In this document: one piece after another, positions 1 to 7,303 of the stretch | Numbering within the stretch: position 1 is the first letter of the stretch | Layout of the letters: each line of letters opens with the position of its first letter | NCBI RefSeq assembly: GCF_008905045.1 | Contig: NZ_VWMY01000035.1 | Span: 64,566 to 128,565, forward strand | DNA: 64,000 nt | From: Streptomyces albicerus | GTDB lineage: Bacteria > Actinomycetota > Actinomycetes > Streptomycetales > Streptomycetaceae | Direction of reading: 5' to 3' | Program-made: the position numbers and the translations under genes | The notes under the pieces: generated by a model | What the model was told of the DNA's origin: nothing | Seen by the model: the letters and a program-made list of their open reading frames with translations, nothing else | Database searches by the model: none

Positions 1-1
1 T

Positions 2-19
2 GACGGGCATCAGCCCGTC
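2..19 (-). terminator. Stem-loop after the BMP lipoprotein gene
   Basis: GACGGGC and GCCCGTC form a perfect 7-bp stem around ATCA, 12 bp past the stop codon of the minus-strand lipoprotein gene. There is no U tract, which is usual for Streptomyces terminators. Position and structure are the only evidence. Confidence 0.55.
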
Positions 20-31
20 GTCCGGTCCCGC

Positions 32-1084
32 CTACTCGGTCTTGACCTTGATGGTGCCGTCGATGATGGCCGCCTTGGCCTTGGCCACGTCGTCGGTGAG
101 GCCGGCGATCTCCGCCATCTTCGGGTTGCTGTCGGCGAGGCCGACGCCGTTCACCTTCAGGTCGAAGGTCTGCACACCGGCCAGCGGCTTGCCGTCCTCA
201 ACCGACTTGGCGAGCGAGTACACCGCACCGCCGACGTCCTTGAGCGCCGAGGTCAGGATGTAGTCCTTGTACGCGGCCAGCGCCTCCTGCTTGTACTGGT
301 CGGAGTCGACGCCGATCGCCCACTTCTTCTCCTTGGCGGCGGCCTCGATCACGCCCTGGCCGGACAGGCCGGCGGCCTGGTAGATGACGTCCGCCTTCTT
401 CTCCAGCTGGCCCTCGGCCGCGGCCTTGCCCTTGTCGGGGCTGGAGAAGCCGCCCTCTTCGGCGGTCTGCGTCAGGTACTGCGACAGGACCTTGACGCTG
501 GGCTTGGTGTCCTTGACGCCCTGCGTGTAACCCGCCTCGAACTTGTGGATCAGCGGGATGTCCACGCCGCCGACGAAGCCGACGGTGTTGGTCTTGGTGG
601 CCTTGGCGGCGGCGACACCGGCGAGGTACGAGGCCTCCTGCTCGGCGAAGACGAGCGACGCCACGTTGTCGCCCTCGACCACGGAGTCCACGATGCCGAA
701 GGTGACCTTCGGGTACTTCTTGGAAGCGGCCTCCAGCGCGGGACCGTAGGCGAAGCCGACACCGATGACCGGGTTGTAACCCTGCTTGGCCAGCGAGACG
801 AGCCGCTGTTCCTTGTCGGCGTCGGTCTCGCCCTCGGTGGGCTCGATGTCGGCGGTCTCGTAGCCGAACTCCTTCTTCGCCTTCTCCAGACCCGAGTACG
901 CGGCGTCGTTGAAGGACTGGTCGCCCTTGCCGCCGACGTCGTAGGCGATGGCAAGACCCTTGCCACCCTCAGTGGTCTCGCTGCTGCCACTGCCCTCGTC
1001 ACTGGTGCCGCCGCAGGCTGTAGCCGCGAGTGCGAGCGACGCGACCCCCACCGCGACGCGGGTCAGGCTGGATATCCGACGCAT
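32..1084 (-). CDS. BMP family ABC transporter substrate-binding lipoprotein
   Basis: Predicted extracytoplasmic lipoprotein that binds a nucleoside-type ligand for an ABC importer (Bmp/Med/PnrA family). The chosen ATG at 1084 has a GGGGAA ribosome site just upstream and gives a signal sequence MRRISSLTRVAVG followed by a lipobox ending LALAATACGG, so Cys21 would be lipidated. A longer reading frame upstream adds residues with no signal character. The mature part carries family landmarks such as AYDVGGKGDQSFND, VIGVGFAYGP and GVDSDQ. Length (350 aa) is normal for the family. No permease or ATPase gene lies downstream within the window; these probably sit beyond its left edge or elsewhere. The exact ligand cannot be read from the sequence. 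Confidence 0.93.
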   Translation of the reverse strand: MRRISSLTRVAVGVASLALAATACGGTSDEGSGSSETTEGGKGLAIAYDVGGKGDQSFNDAAYSGLEKAKKEFGYETADIEPTEGETDADKEQRLVSLAKQGYNPVIGVGFAYGPALEAASKKYPKVTFGIVDSVVEGDNVASLVFAEQEASYLAGVAAAKATKTNTVGFVGGVDIPLIHKFEAGYTQGVKDTKPSVKVLSQYLTQTAEEGGFSSPDKGKAAAEGQLEKKADVIYQAAGLSGQGVIEAAAKEKKWAIGVDSDQYKQEALAAYKDYILTSALKDVGGAVYSLAKSVEDGKPLAGVQTFDLKVNGVGLADSNPKMAEIAGLTDDVAKAKAAIIDGTIKVKTE

Positions 1085-1142
1085 CTGAAGTTCCCCATTC
1101 TCCAAGCCCCGCAGTGGGTGCTGAGTTCGGCGCACATTAACG

Positions 1143-1174
1143 CGCGTAGACCCGTGAGGGAACGGGGTTACGCG
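1143..1174. promoter_or_regulatory. Inverted repeat upstream of the BMP gene
   Basis: A 32-nt interrupted palindrome starts with CGCGTA and ends with TACGCG, with inner CCCGT pairing to ACGGG; one internal mismatch and one wobble. It lies about 60 bp upstream of the lipoprotein start and could be a leader hairpin or a repressor site. The rest of 1085-1384 shows no gene. Confidence 0.35.
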
Positions 1175-1384
1175 TTGCCGTTATCCATTCGTGCCGATGG
1201 CCGGTTACGTCCTTGTGAACCACGGGACCGAAAGGTGCACTTGGGGATACAGCGCCCACGACGGATGTCACGCTCCGCAGTGAGACGGTGGAGTCTGCGT
1301 GACGACACAGGTGGTTGATGACAGGGCACCACGCTACTGGGGAGGGGTGCGCGGCGCGACCCGAGCGGCCTGCCGCGCCCGCCT

Positions 1385-2617
1385 TCAGACCCCGGCGTCG
1401 AGGAGGGCCGCCGCGGTGAAGAGCTCCACCCCCACGGTGATCGCCGACTCGTCCGCGTCGAAGTCGCCCTGATGCAGATCCCGCACGGTCCGCTCCCCCG
1501 GCGTACGCACCCCGAGCCGGGCCATGGCACCGGGCACGTGCTCCAGATACCAGGAGAAGTCCTCCCCGCCGAGACTCTGCTCGGTGTCCTCGACGGACTG
1601 GACCCCACGCCGAGCGGCCATCGCGTCGCGCAGCAGATCGGTCGTGTCGGGGTCGTTCACAACCGGCGGCACGCCACGTACGTAATTGATCTCGGACTTG
1701 GCCCGATAGAGATTGGCGATCTCGTCGATGGCGGCATGCACCAGATCGGGCGCGGCCCGCCAGGAGGCAAGATCCAGACACCGCACGGTCCCGGAGAGCT
1801 CGGCATGTTGCGGAATCACGTTGCAGGCATGCCCCGACTCGATCCGCCCCCAGGTCACGGCAAGCCCGCTGCGGGCGTCCACTCGCCGGGCGACCAGCGC
1901 GGGTACGTCAATGGCGACCCGGGCGGCGGCCGTGACCAGGTCCGTGGTGAGGTGAGGGCGCGCGGTGTGGCCGCCCGGGCCGTCGAGCGCGACCTCGAGC
2001 CGGTCACAGGCAGAGGTGATGGGCCCGTGCCGCAGCCCGATCCGCCCGGCATCGACCTTCGGATCGCAGTGCACGCCCACGATCCGCCCGACGCCCTCCA
2101 GCGCCCCGCACTCGATGACATCCGGAGCACCACCGGGCAGCACTTCCTCCGCAGGCTGGAAGATCAGCCGCACGGCCCGCTTGAGCAGCCCTTTCTCATG
2201 CAACTGGGCGAGGACGAGCCCGGCCCCCAGCACCACGGTCGTATGCACGTCGTGCCCGCAGGCATGGGCCCGGTCGGGCACGGTCGACCGATAGGCGCAC
2301 TCGGTCTTGGTGTCCGGGATGGGCAGACCATCGATATCGGCACGCAGGGCGAGCATCGGATGCGCGGGGTCCGGCTCGCCGATGTCACAGATGAGCCCGG
2401 TCCCGATGGCGAGCACACGGGGCTGAAGGCCGGCCCGCTCCAACCGCGCCTTGATCGCGGCGGTGGTACGGAACTCCTGGTTGCCCAGCTCAGGGTGCAT
2501 GTGCATGTCGCGTCGAAACGCAACGAGTTCGGCGCGCAGCGCCTCGGGCAGCGCGCCGGGAAGCACGGCTTCTCCAGGCGTATCGGCCTCGGGCTCTCGG
2601 GACATCAGTTGGTTCAC
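1385..2617 (-). CDS. M20 family amidohydrolase (N-acyl amino acid hydrolase type)
   Basis: Predicted cytoplasmic zinc/manganese amidohydrolase of the M20 peptidase group (AbgA/AbgB, HipO, IAA-amino acid hydrolase relatives), cleaving an acyl or aryl group from an amino acid. Visible metal and catalytic motifs are HACGHDVHTT near residue 110, FQPAEEVLPGGA about 35 residues later, and the C-terminal SLGGEDFSWYL. The dimerisation insert and full 410-aa length are normal. The GTG start at 2617 is used; an in-frame ATG four codons later is equally possible. It lies about 300 bp upstream of the lipoprotein gene in the same direction, so the two may be functionally linked (uptake then hydrolysis), but this is only context. 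Confidence 0.88.
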   Translation of the reverse strand: MNQLMSREPEADTPGEAVLPGALPEALRAELVAFRRDMHMHPELGNQEFRTTAAIKARLERAGLQPRVLAIGTGLICDIGEPDPAHPMLALRADIDGLPIPDTKTECAYRSTVPDRAHACGHDVHTTVVLGAGLVLAQLHEKGLLKRAVRLIFQPAEEVLPGGAPDVIECGALEGVGRIVGVHCDPKVDAGRIGLRHGPITSACDRLEVALDGPGGHTARPHLTTDLVTAAARVAIDVPALVARRVDARSGLAVTWGRIESGHACNVIPQHAELSGTVRCLDLASWRAAPDLVHAAIDEIANLYRAKSEINYVRGVPPVVNDPDTTDLLRDAMAARRGVQSVEDTEQSLGGEDFSWYLEHVPGAMARLGVRTPGERTVRDLHQGDFDADESAITVGVELFTAAALLDAGV

Positions 2618-2972
2618 CCTCTGAAGGGTAGGGCGACGCGACGGCCAACTGACCCACGATCAACAAAACTTCAACCCGTTTGGGGAAGAAATCCTGGCCG
2701 CGTGGCGCATAGTTTTTGACTGTGATGGGTACACTCGCCCGGCTTTCCGACCGACTGGCCCTCAACCCGACGGACTGGACACTGCCCCAGCTTGCCGACC
2801 CGAGATCCAGGCTCACTCGAGAGAACCTCGGATCGACGACACCCATTCCCGCCTCACCAAAGACAGGCTCTCTACGCATACCACGCATACGCACCCCCGG
2901 CCGGTTCTACTCACCAACCGGACGACCGCGGTCGAGGCGGGGCCGGGCGGGGCGGGGCGGGGCGGCAGCGAT

Positions 2973-3043
2973 TGGAAGGTTTGGGACACCTCCTCAGACC
3001 CGGACCTGGCCCTCTCGACCCCACCCCTGTCCCAAACCTTCCA
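2973..3043. repeat. 16-bp perfect inverted repeat
   Basis: TGGAAGGTTTGGGACA at 2973-2988 is repeated in reverse complement at 3028-3043, separated by 39 bp. AT content of the arms is higher than the surroundings. It is not next to a stop codon, so a simple terminator role is unlikely. Confidence 0.7.
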
Positions 3044-3125
3044 CTCACCCCCACAGGCGCCCCCGAGCGACCGCGGCTCACCCGAGCGCGCCCACCCACC
3101 GGCCACCACGCACCCACCGTCCGCC

Positions 3126-3167
3126 AGCCGTCAGCCGTCAGCCGTCAGCCGTCAGCCGTCAGCCGCC
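3126..3167. repeat. 7-bp tandem repeat (AGCCGTC)n
   Basis: Five perfect copies of AGCCGTC followed by one copy with a single change (AGCCGCC). A short microsatellite-like array likely to vary between strains by slippage. Confidence 0.85.
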
Positions 3168-3303
3168 AAGCCGACCCGGCGTGCAGGCGAGACGCGACCG
3201 CGCCCGCAAGCCCCGGCCCGCCGCCAAACCCACCCCCACCCGCAGGCCCACCCCAGGACCCCACCCTTCCGGGCCGCCCGCTCGCTTCTCACCCGTGCTG
3301 GAG

Positions 3304-3380
3304 CGGGCCGAGTCAAGGGTGGAGCGCAGCGGAATCGGCGTAGCCGACGCGACCGGAGGGAGTGCCCTTTACTCGGCCCG
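3304..3380. repeat. 77-nt nested hairpin
   Basis: CGGGCCGAGTCAAGGG (3304-3319) pairs with CCCTTTACTCGGCCCG (3365-3380) with one C/T mismatch. Two G.U pairs extend it inward, and a central TCGGC-GTA-GCCGA hairpin sits almost exactly at the symmetry centre. The function is unknown. Confidence 0.55.
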
Positions 3381-3406
3381 CGGAAGCACGACACTGACCA
3401 AGAAGC

Positions 3407-3477
3407 GGGCGGCCCGAACTCGTACGGGCTGGCGGTCCGAACTCGTACTGAACGGCGGTCCGAACCCATACGGAATA
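3407..3477. repeat. Three copies of a 23-24 bp unit
   Basis: Units start at 3407, 3431 and 3454 and share GGCGGTCCGAAC followed by a TCGTAC- or CCATACGG-like end. They lie just beyond the 3' end of the minus-strand glycosyltransferase-like gene. Confidence 0.6.
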
Positions 3478-3519
3478 AGGGAGAGGTCAACCTGCAGCCG
3501 ACAGCGACCGCGACCTCCG

Positions 3520-4764
3520 TCAGGTCGCCGAAGAAACCGCCGAGAGCCGATGCACATCCCGTGCCGTCCCCGTGACCCCCGACAGGAACCCCTGAGCCCG
3601 CGGTGAGGCGCTCGCCGTCAGCCAGGCCGGGTCGATGTCGCAGACGGCGACCTTGACCTCCGTACCGGCCAGGGCCAGCGGCAGCGTGTGTACGACGGTC
3701 GACGGGAAGCTCAGGATCGTCCGGCCGATGGGGCCGCGCCGGGCGATCAGCTCGAGAGGAAGATCGGGCCGGACGATTTCCAGCCCGGTCTCGACGGCCA
3801 GCCGGTGCAGCTTCTCCGGGCTCTCCCTCCGGTGGGCGAAGTACCGGGTGGCACCGTACGTCCGGGCGAGCCCTTTCACCGCCTCCAGGTACCGGTCGGG
3901 GTCCACGACTCCCGTCTCCACCAAGGACGTTCCGACCAGGTCGGCGCCCTTCGTGAGGCGGGGCGGACCGAACCGGGCCCGGGTCCAGGCGAAGTCGTTG
4001 GCCGTGATGCGGACGCCCTCGGGCGTCTCGCTTATCGGCATGGAGGAGAAGACCTCCACACGCCGTCCGGCCCCGGGGGTGAGGCGGCGCCGGGCCCGGG
4101 CGGAGACCGGCGCGAAGACCAGGTCCCGGGCTCCGGGACGCCCGCCGCGCCGGTGCCAGCGCACCAGCCGTTCACCCTTGGCGAGCTGGGAGACGAACTC
4201 CATCGTCGCGGTCCCGTCGTCCACGACGACGAGATCGCGGGCCCGGGTGATGGTGAGCAGCAGTTGTACGTAACGCGAGAACGGGTCGCCCATCACGATC
4301 CGCTCGGCCCGCCGCAGCAGCGGCGCGAGCCCGCCGACCGTGTGGAAGGGCGCGGTCGTACCGCCCCGCGCCTCCTCCCACCGCACCTCGTACCCCTCGT
4401 CACGGGCCAGCTCGGCCATGCGCCGCAGCTGCCCCCGGGTCATCGGGTCGGTGGGCGAGAGCACGACGAGCGTGAGCCCCGCACCGGCCCTGGACCCACC
4501 GGACCCGCCGGGCCTACTGGGCCCAGCGGACATTCCGGTACCAGCGGAGACTCCGGACCCAGCGGACGCTCCGACCCCGCCAGACCCCCCGCCCCCCAGC
4601 TCCGGACCCGGTGGTCCGGAGGACTCCCCGGCACCCCCGGCCGTCCTGAGGGCATGGGCATGCGCCCACTCCAGGACGTTGAGGAGCTGCACCGGGCTCT
4701 CGACGAAGGCCAGAGTGGCGGGTGCGGGTGACTGGGGGCCGGTGGACCCGGCGCGGGGACTCAT
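3520..4764 (-). CDS. GT52-like glycosyltransferase of the nonulosonic-acid locus
   Basis: Not confidently assigned, but it has the look of GT52/polysialyltransferase-type enzymes. The N-terminal strand TLAFVESPVQLLNVLEWA resembles the start of those proteins. The C-terminal part has a YFAHRRES motif and then GLEIVRPDLPLELIARRG and SFPSTVVHTLPLAL, as in the CMP-sugar binding half of that fold. The ATG at 4764 gives 414 aa; a longer frame upstream adds only an Arg/Ser-rich leader. Residues about 40-100 are a Gly/Ser/Pro-rich low-complexity insert unlike the rest. It lies 46 bp downstream of the NeuB-like gene in the same direction, which supports a role as the transferase using the activated acid. 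Confidence 0.6.
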   Translation of the reverse strand: MSPRAGSTGPQSPAPATLAFVESPVQLLNVLEWAHAHALRTAGGAGESSGPPGPELGGGGSGGVGASAGSGVSAGTGMSAGPSRPGGSGGSRAGAGLTLVVLSPTDPMTRGQLRRMAELARDEGYEVRWEEARGGTTAPFHTVGGLAPLLRRAERIVMGDPFSRYVQLLLTITRARDLVVVDDGTATMEFVSQLAKGERLVRWHRRGGRPGARDLVFAPVSARARRRLTPGAGRRVEVFSSMPISETPEGVRITANDFAWTRARFGPPRLTKGADLVGTSLVETGVVDPDRYLEAVKGLARTYGATRYFAHRRESPEKLHRLAVETGLEIVRPDLPLELIARRGPIGRTILSFPSTVVHTLPLALAGTEVKVAVCDIDPAWLTASASPRAQGFLSGVTGTARDVHRLSAVSSAT

Positions 4765-4810
4765 CGACGTACGACCGTCGCTTCCCTGGATTCGGAAGGG
4801 TTGGAGTGGC

Positions 4811-5749
4811 TCAGACCGCGACCGGCTCGCCCGCCGCCGCCGCGATCTCGGCCTCGGCGACGACACCCTGAACGCGGCGCAGCTTCTTCATCGGGCCGAG
4901 CTCGGACTCGTACACCTTCTTGACGCCGTCGCCGAGCGAGGCCTCGATGGTGCGGATGTCACGGACGAGGCGCGTGAGGCCCTGCGGCTCCACCGACGCG
5001 GCCTGGTCCGAACCCCACATCGCGCGGTCCAGCGTGATGTGGCGCTCGACGAACGTCGCGCCGAGGGCGACCGCGGCCAGCGTCGTCTGCAGGCCGGTCT
5101 CGTGACCGGAGTAGCCGATCGGGACGTTCGGGTACTCGGCCTGGAGGGTGTTGATGACGCGGAGGTTGAGCTCCTCGGCCTTCGCCGGGTACGTCGAAGT
5201 GGCGTGGCAGAGAAGGATGTTGTCCGAGCCGAGGACCTCGACCGCGTGGCGGATCTGCTTCGGCGTCGACATGCCGGTGGAGAGGATGACCGTGCGGCCG
5301 GTGGAGCGCAGCGAGCGCAGCAGCTCGTCGTCGGTCAGGGACGCGGAGGCGACCTTGTGGGCCGGGACGTCGAACTTCTCGAGGAAGGCGACGGCCTCGG
5401 TGTCCCACGGGGAGGCGAACCAGGCGATGCCCTTTTCCTTGGAGTACTCGTCGATCTGGCGGTACTCGTCCTCGCCGAACTCCACGCGGTGGCGGTAGTC
5501 GATGTAGGTCATGCGGCCCCAAGGGGTGTCGCGCTCGATGTCCCACTGGTCGCGCGGGGTGCAGATCTCGGGCGTGCGCTTCTGGAACTTGACCGCGTCG
5601 CAGCCGGCCTCGGCGGCCGCGTCGATGAGCTTGAACGCGTTCTCGAGCTCGCCGTTGTGGTTGATGCCGATCTCGCCGACGACGTAGACGGGGTGGCCCG
5701 GGCCGGCGGTCTTCGAACCGAAGGTGCGCAGACGGGAGTTGGTGCTCAT
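4811..5749 (-). CDS. neuB: NeuB-like nonulosonic acid (sialic acid/Kdn) synthase
   Basis: Aldol-type condensation of PEP with a hexose or hexosamine (ManNAc, or mannose phosphate for Kdn) to make a nine-carbon 2-keto acid in the cytosol. The TIM-barrel motifs of NeuB/NANS are clear: VVGEIGINHNG near residue 25, DAVKFQKRTP, FASPWD, LSTGMS, HATSTYPA, GYSGHE, and ERHITLDR followed by GSDQAASVEP. The start at 5749 gives 312 aa; classical NeuB proteins are about 340-360 aa and end in a SAF/antifreeze-like domain, which is missing here: the protein stops soon after the barrel. It sits 14 bp downstream of the CMP-synthetase/phosphatase fusion and is probably cotranscribed with it. Substrate is inferred, not shown. 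Confidence 0.9.
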   Translation of the reverse strand: MSTNSRLRTFGSKTAGPGHPVYVVGEIGINHNGELENAFKLIDAAAEAGCDAVKFQKRTPEICTPRDQWDIERDTPWGRMTYIDYRHRVEFGEDEYRQIDEYSKEKGIAWFASPWDTEAVAFLEKFDVPAHKVASASLTDDELLRSLRSTGRTVILSTGMSTPKQIRHAVEVLGSDNILLCHATSTYPAKAEELNLRVINTLQAEYPNVPIGYSGHETGLQTTLAAVALGATFVERHITLDRAMWGSDQAASVEPQGLTRLVRDIRTIEASLGDGVKKVYESELGPMKKLRRVQGVVAEAEIAAAAGEPVAV

Positions 5750-5763
5750 GGTGGAGAAGTTCC

Positions 5764-7077
5764 TTACTTGTCGAGGGAGTCGAGAGAAGGACCGAGGATC
5801 CAGCTGGCGATCTCTCGGATCGCGCCGTCGCCACCGGGGACGGTGGTGACCGCGCGTGCGGCGCCGCGCACGACGTCGTGGGCGCTCGCGACCGCCACGG
5901 GCCAGCCCACGAGGGCGAAGCACGGGAGGTCGTTGACGTCGTTGCCGACGTAGAGCACGCGCTCAGGCGCTATGCCCTGCTCCTCGCACCACTGCTTCAG
6001 TGCGAGGTCTTTCCGGTCGATGCCGTGGAGCACCGGGATCTGCAGCTTCCGGGCTCTGGCGGCGACGACCGGGTTCTGTTCCGTGGACAGGATCAGCATC
6101 GTGAGGCCGCTCTTGCGGAGGGCCGCGATGCCGAGTCCGTCGCCGCGGTGCACGGAGACGAACTCCCGTCCGTCGGAGTCGATCAGCACCCTGTCGTCGG
6201 TCTGGGTGCCGTCGAAGTCGAGGACGACCGCGTCGATGTCGGCGGCGGTCGGGAGGGCGCCGGGGCGGTTCGCGTCGAACAGCGGCGCGAGGGCCCGGGC
6301 GCGGGCGAGGTCGTGCGGGTCGTCGATCTCCAACACCCGGGCGGGGTCGGTGCGGACGAGCTCCGTACGGCCGAAGAAGCGGTGCTTGTGCTCGCGCAGG
6401 CCGGCGGCGTCCATGGCGTACGCGGCGCCGGTCTCCAGGAGGTCCTGGGGGCGGTCCTGGCGGCGCGGGCGGAAGGACTTGTCGTGGTTGACGCCGTAAC
6501 CGCCGTCCGTGGCCGTGGTGTTGGCGACGGCCGTGCCACCGCCGACCGCCCGGGTGCGCTCTGTGTCGACCACGGCCGGGTCGTCGTCGGCGTCCCGCCA
6601 GATGAAGCCGTGGAAGGGCGCCACGGTCAGCGCGGTGTCCGCACCGTTCTCCACGACCGCGCCCGCGACCCCGTCGATGTCCTCGCGGACGATGAACGGG
6701 CTGGTGCACTGCACGAGGAGTACGGCGTCGACGGCGGAGCCGTGCAGCGCCTCGTGGGCGTCCATGGCGTGCAGGACGGCCGCCTCGGAGGTGGCGGTGT
6801 CGCCGGCGATGGCGGCGGGGCGGAGCACGACTTCCGCGCCGGCCTCTCGGGCGGCGGCGGCGATCGCCTGGTCGTCGGTGGAGACCACGACGTCCGTCAC
6901 CAGCCGGGCAGCGCGGCACTCGCGCACGGCGCGGGCGACCAGCGGTACGCCCCCGACGGGGAGGAGGTTCTTGGCGGGGACGCCCTTGGAGCCGCCCCGC
7001 GCGGGGATCACCGCGAGCACGCGGCGCACCGGCTTCACCCGGCCCGCTGTCGCTTGGTCCGCTTCCGAGTTGGTCAT
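5764..7077 (-). CDS. neuA: Bifunctional CMP-nonulosonate synthetase / HAD phosphatase fusion
   Basis: N-terminal half (about residues 18-265) is an acylneuraminate cytidylyltransferase: nucleotide-binding AVIPARGGSKGVPAKNL at residues 22-38, then VVVSTDD and QCTSPF. C-terminal half (about 280-435) is a KdsC-type HAD phosphatase: DFDGTQTDD at 287-295 supplies the nucleophile and acid aspartates, LSTEQN the motif II position, and GNDVNDLPC the metal-binding aspartates. A strong AAGGAG ribosome site precedes the ATG. The same architecture is known from animal CMAS. In the Kdn pathway a HAD phosphatase removes the 9-phosphate before CMP activation, so the fusion could do two successive steps. A long hairpin begins 19 bp upstream of the start codon. 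Confidence 0.92.
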   Translation of the reverse strand: MTNSEADQATAGRVKPVRRVLAVIPARGGSKGVPAKNLLPVGGVPLVARAVRECRAARLVTDVVVSTDDQAIAAAAREAGAEVVLRPAAIAGDTATSEAAVLHAMDAHEALHGSAVDAVLLVQCTSPFIVREDIDGVAGAVVENGADTALTVAPFHGFIWRDADDDPAVVDTERTRAVGGGTAVANTTATDGGYGVNHDKSFRPRRQDRPQDLLETGAAYAMDAAGLREHKHRFFGRTELVRTDPARVLEIDDPHDLARARALAPLFDANRPGALPTAADIDAVVLDFDGTQTDDRVLIDSDGREFVSVHRGDGLGIAALRKSGLTMLILSTEQNPVVAARARKLQIPVLHGIDRKDLALKQWCEEQGIAPERVLYVGNDVNDLPCFALVGWPVAVASAHDVVRGAARAVTTVPGGDGAIREIASWILGPSLDSLDK

Positions 7078-7095
7078 TGGCTGTACTCCTTGATT

Positions 7096-7258
7096 AGCGG
7101 TCGCGGGGAAGTGCGGGTGTGTTCCCGCGTCGTTCGGTGCGTGCTCTCGGCGTGCCGGACGAAGGTCCTCGTAGCGGAGCTACCTGGGCCTTTGGCCGGT
7201 GCGGCGAGAGTGCGTGCCGGGCGGCGTGGGGGCGTGCCTGCACTTCCCCGCGACCGCT
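7096..7258 (+). other. 163-nt near-continuous hairpin, possible structured RNA
   Basis: Positions i and 14354-i pair without gaps from 7096/7258 inward to 7175/7179. The outer 19 bp (AGCGGTCGCGGGGAAGTGC and its complement) are perfect. Of 80 facing positions I count 58 Watson-Crick pairs, 18 G.U wobbles and 4 mismatches when read as + strand RNA. Read from the minus strand the 18 become A/C mismatches, so the + strand transcript folds much better. It fills nearly all the gap between the NeuA fusion start and the DUF6716-type gene stop, both on the minus strand. It resembles no RNA family I know; it may instead be an unusual terminator, or a mobile-element relic with C-to-T drift. Confidence 0.7.
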
Positions 7259-7303
7259 CAGGGTTCGGGACGCCCGCGGCTCGCTCGTCCGTCGGGAGGG
7301 CAC

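Larger units (their letters stand above)
2618..3519. other. Gene-free region rich in repeats and hairpins
   Basis: About 900 bp without a convincing gene. Open frames exist on both strands, but their translations are Pro/Arg-rich or compositional, share no recognisable family and have no good ribosome site. The stretch holds a 16-bp inverted repeat, a 7-bp tandem repeat, a 77-nt hairpin and a triplicated 23-bp unit, each listed separately. Promoters for the amidohydrolase should lie at its left edge. Confidence 0.6.

Noticed and set aside
1472..2719. 415-codon open frame on the + strand opposite the amidohydrolase gene
   Set aside because: Shadow of the real minus-strand gene; residues reflect codon bias (Gly, His, Pro) and no domain is present.
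3126..3167. Possible CRISPR-like array
   Set aside because: Contiguous 7-bp units without spacers; a simple tandem repeat. No cas genes in the window.
2716..3606. Long open frame on the + strand (about 296 codons) across the gene-free region
   Set aside because: Translation is Pro/Arg/His-rich, runs through the 7-bp tandem repeat, overlaps the end of the glycosyltransferase-like gene and shares no motif with any family; typical of a chance frame in high-GC DNA.
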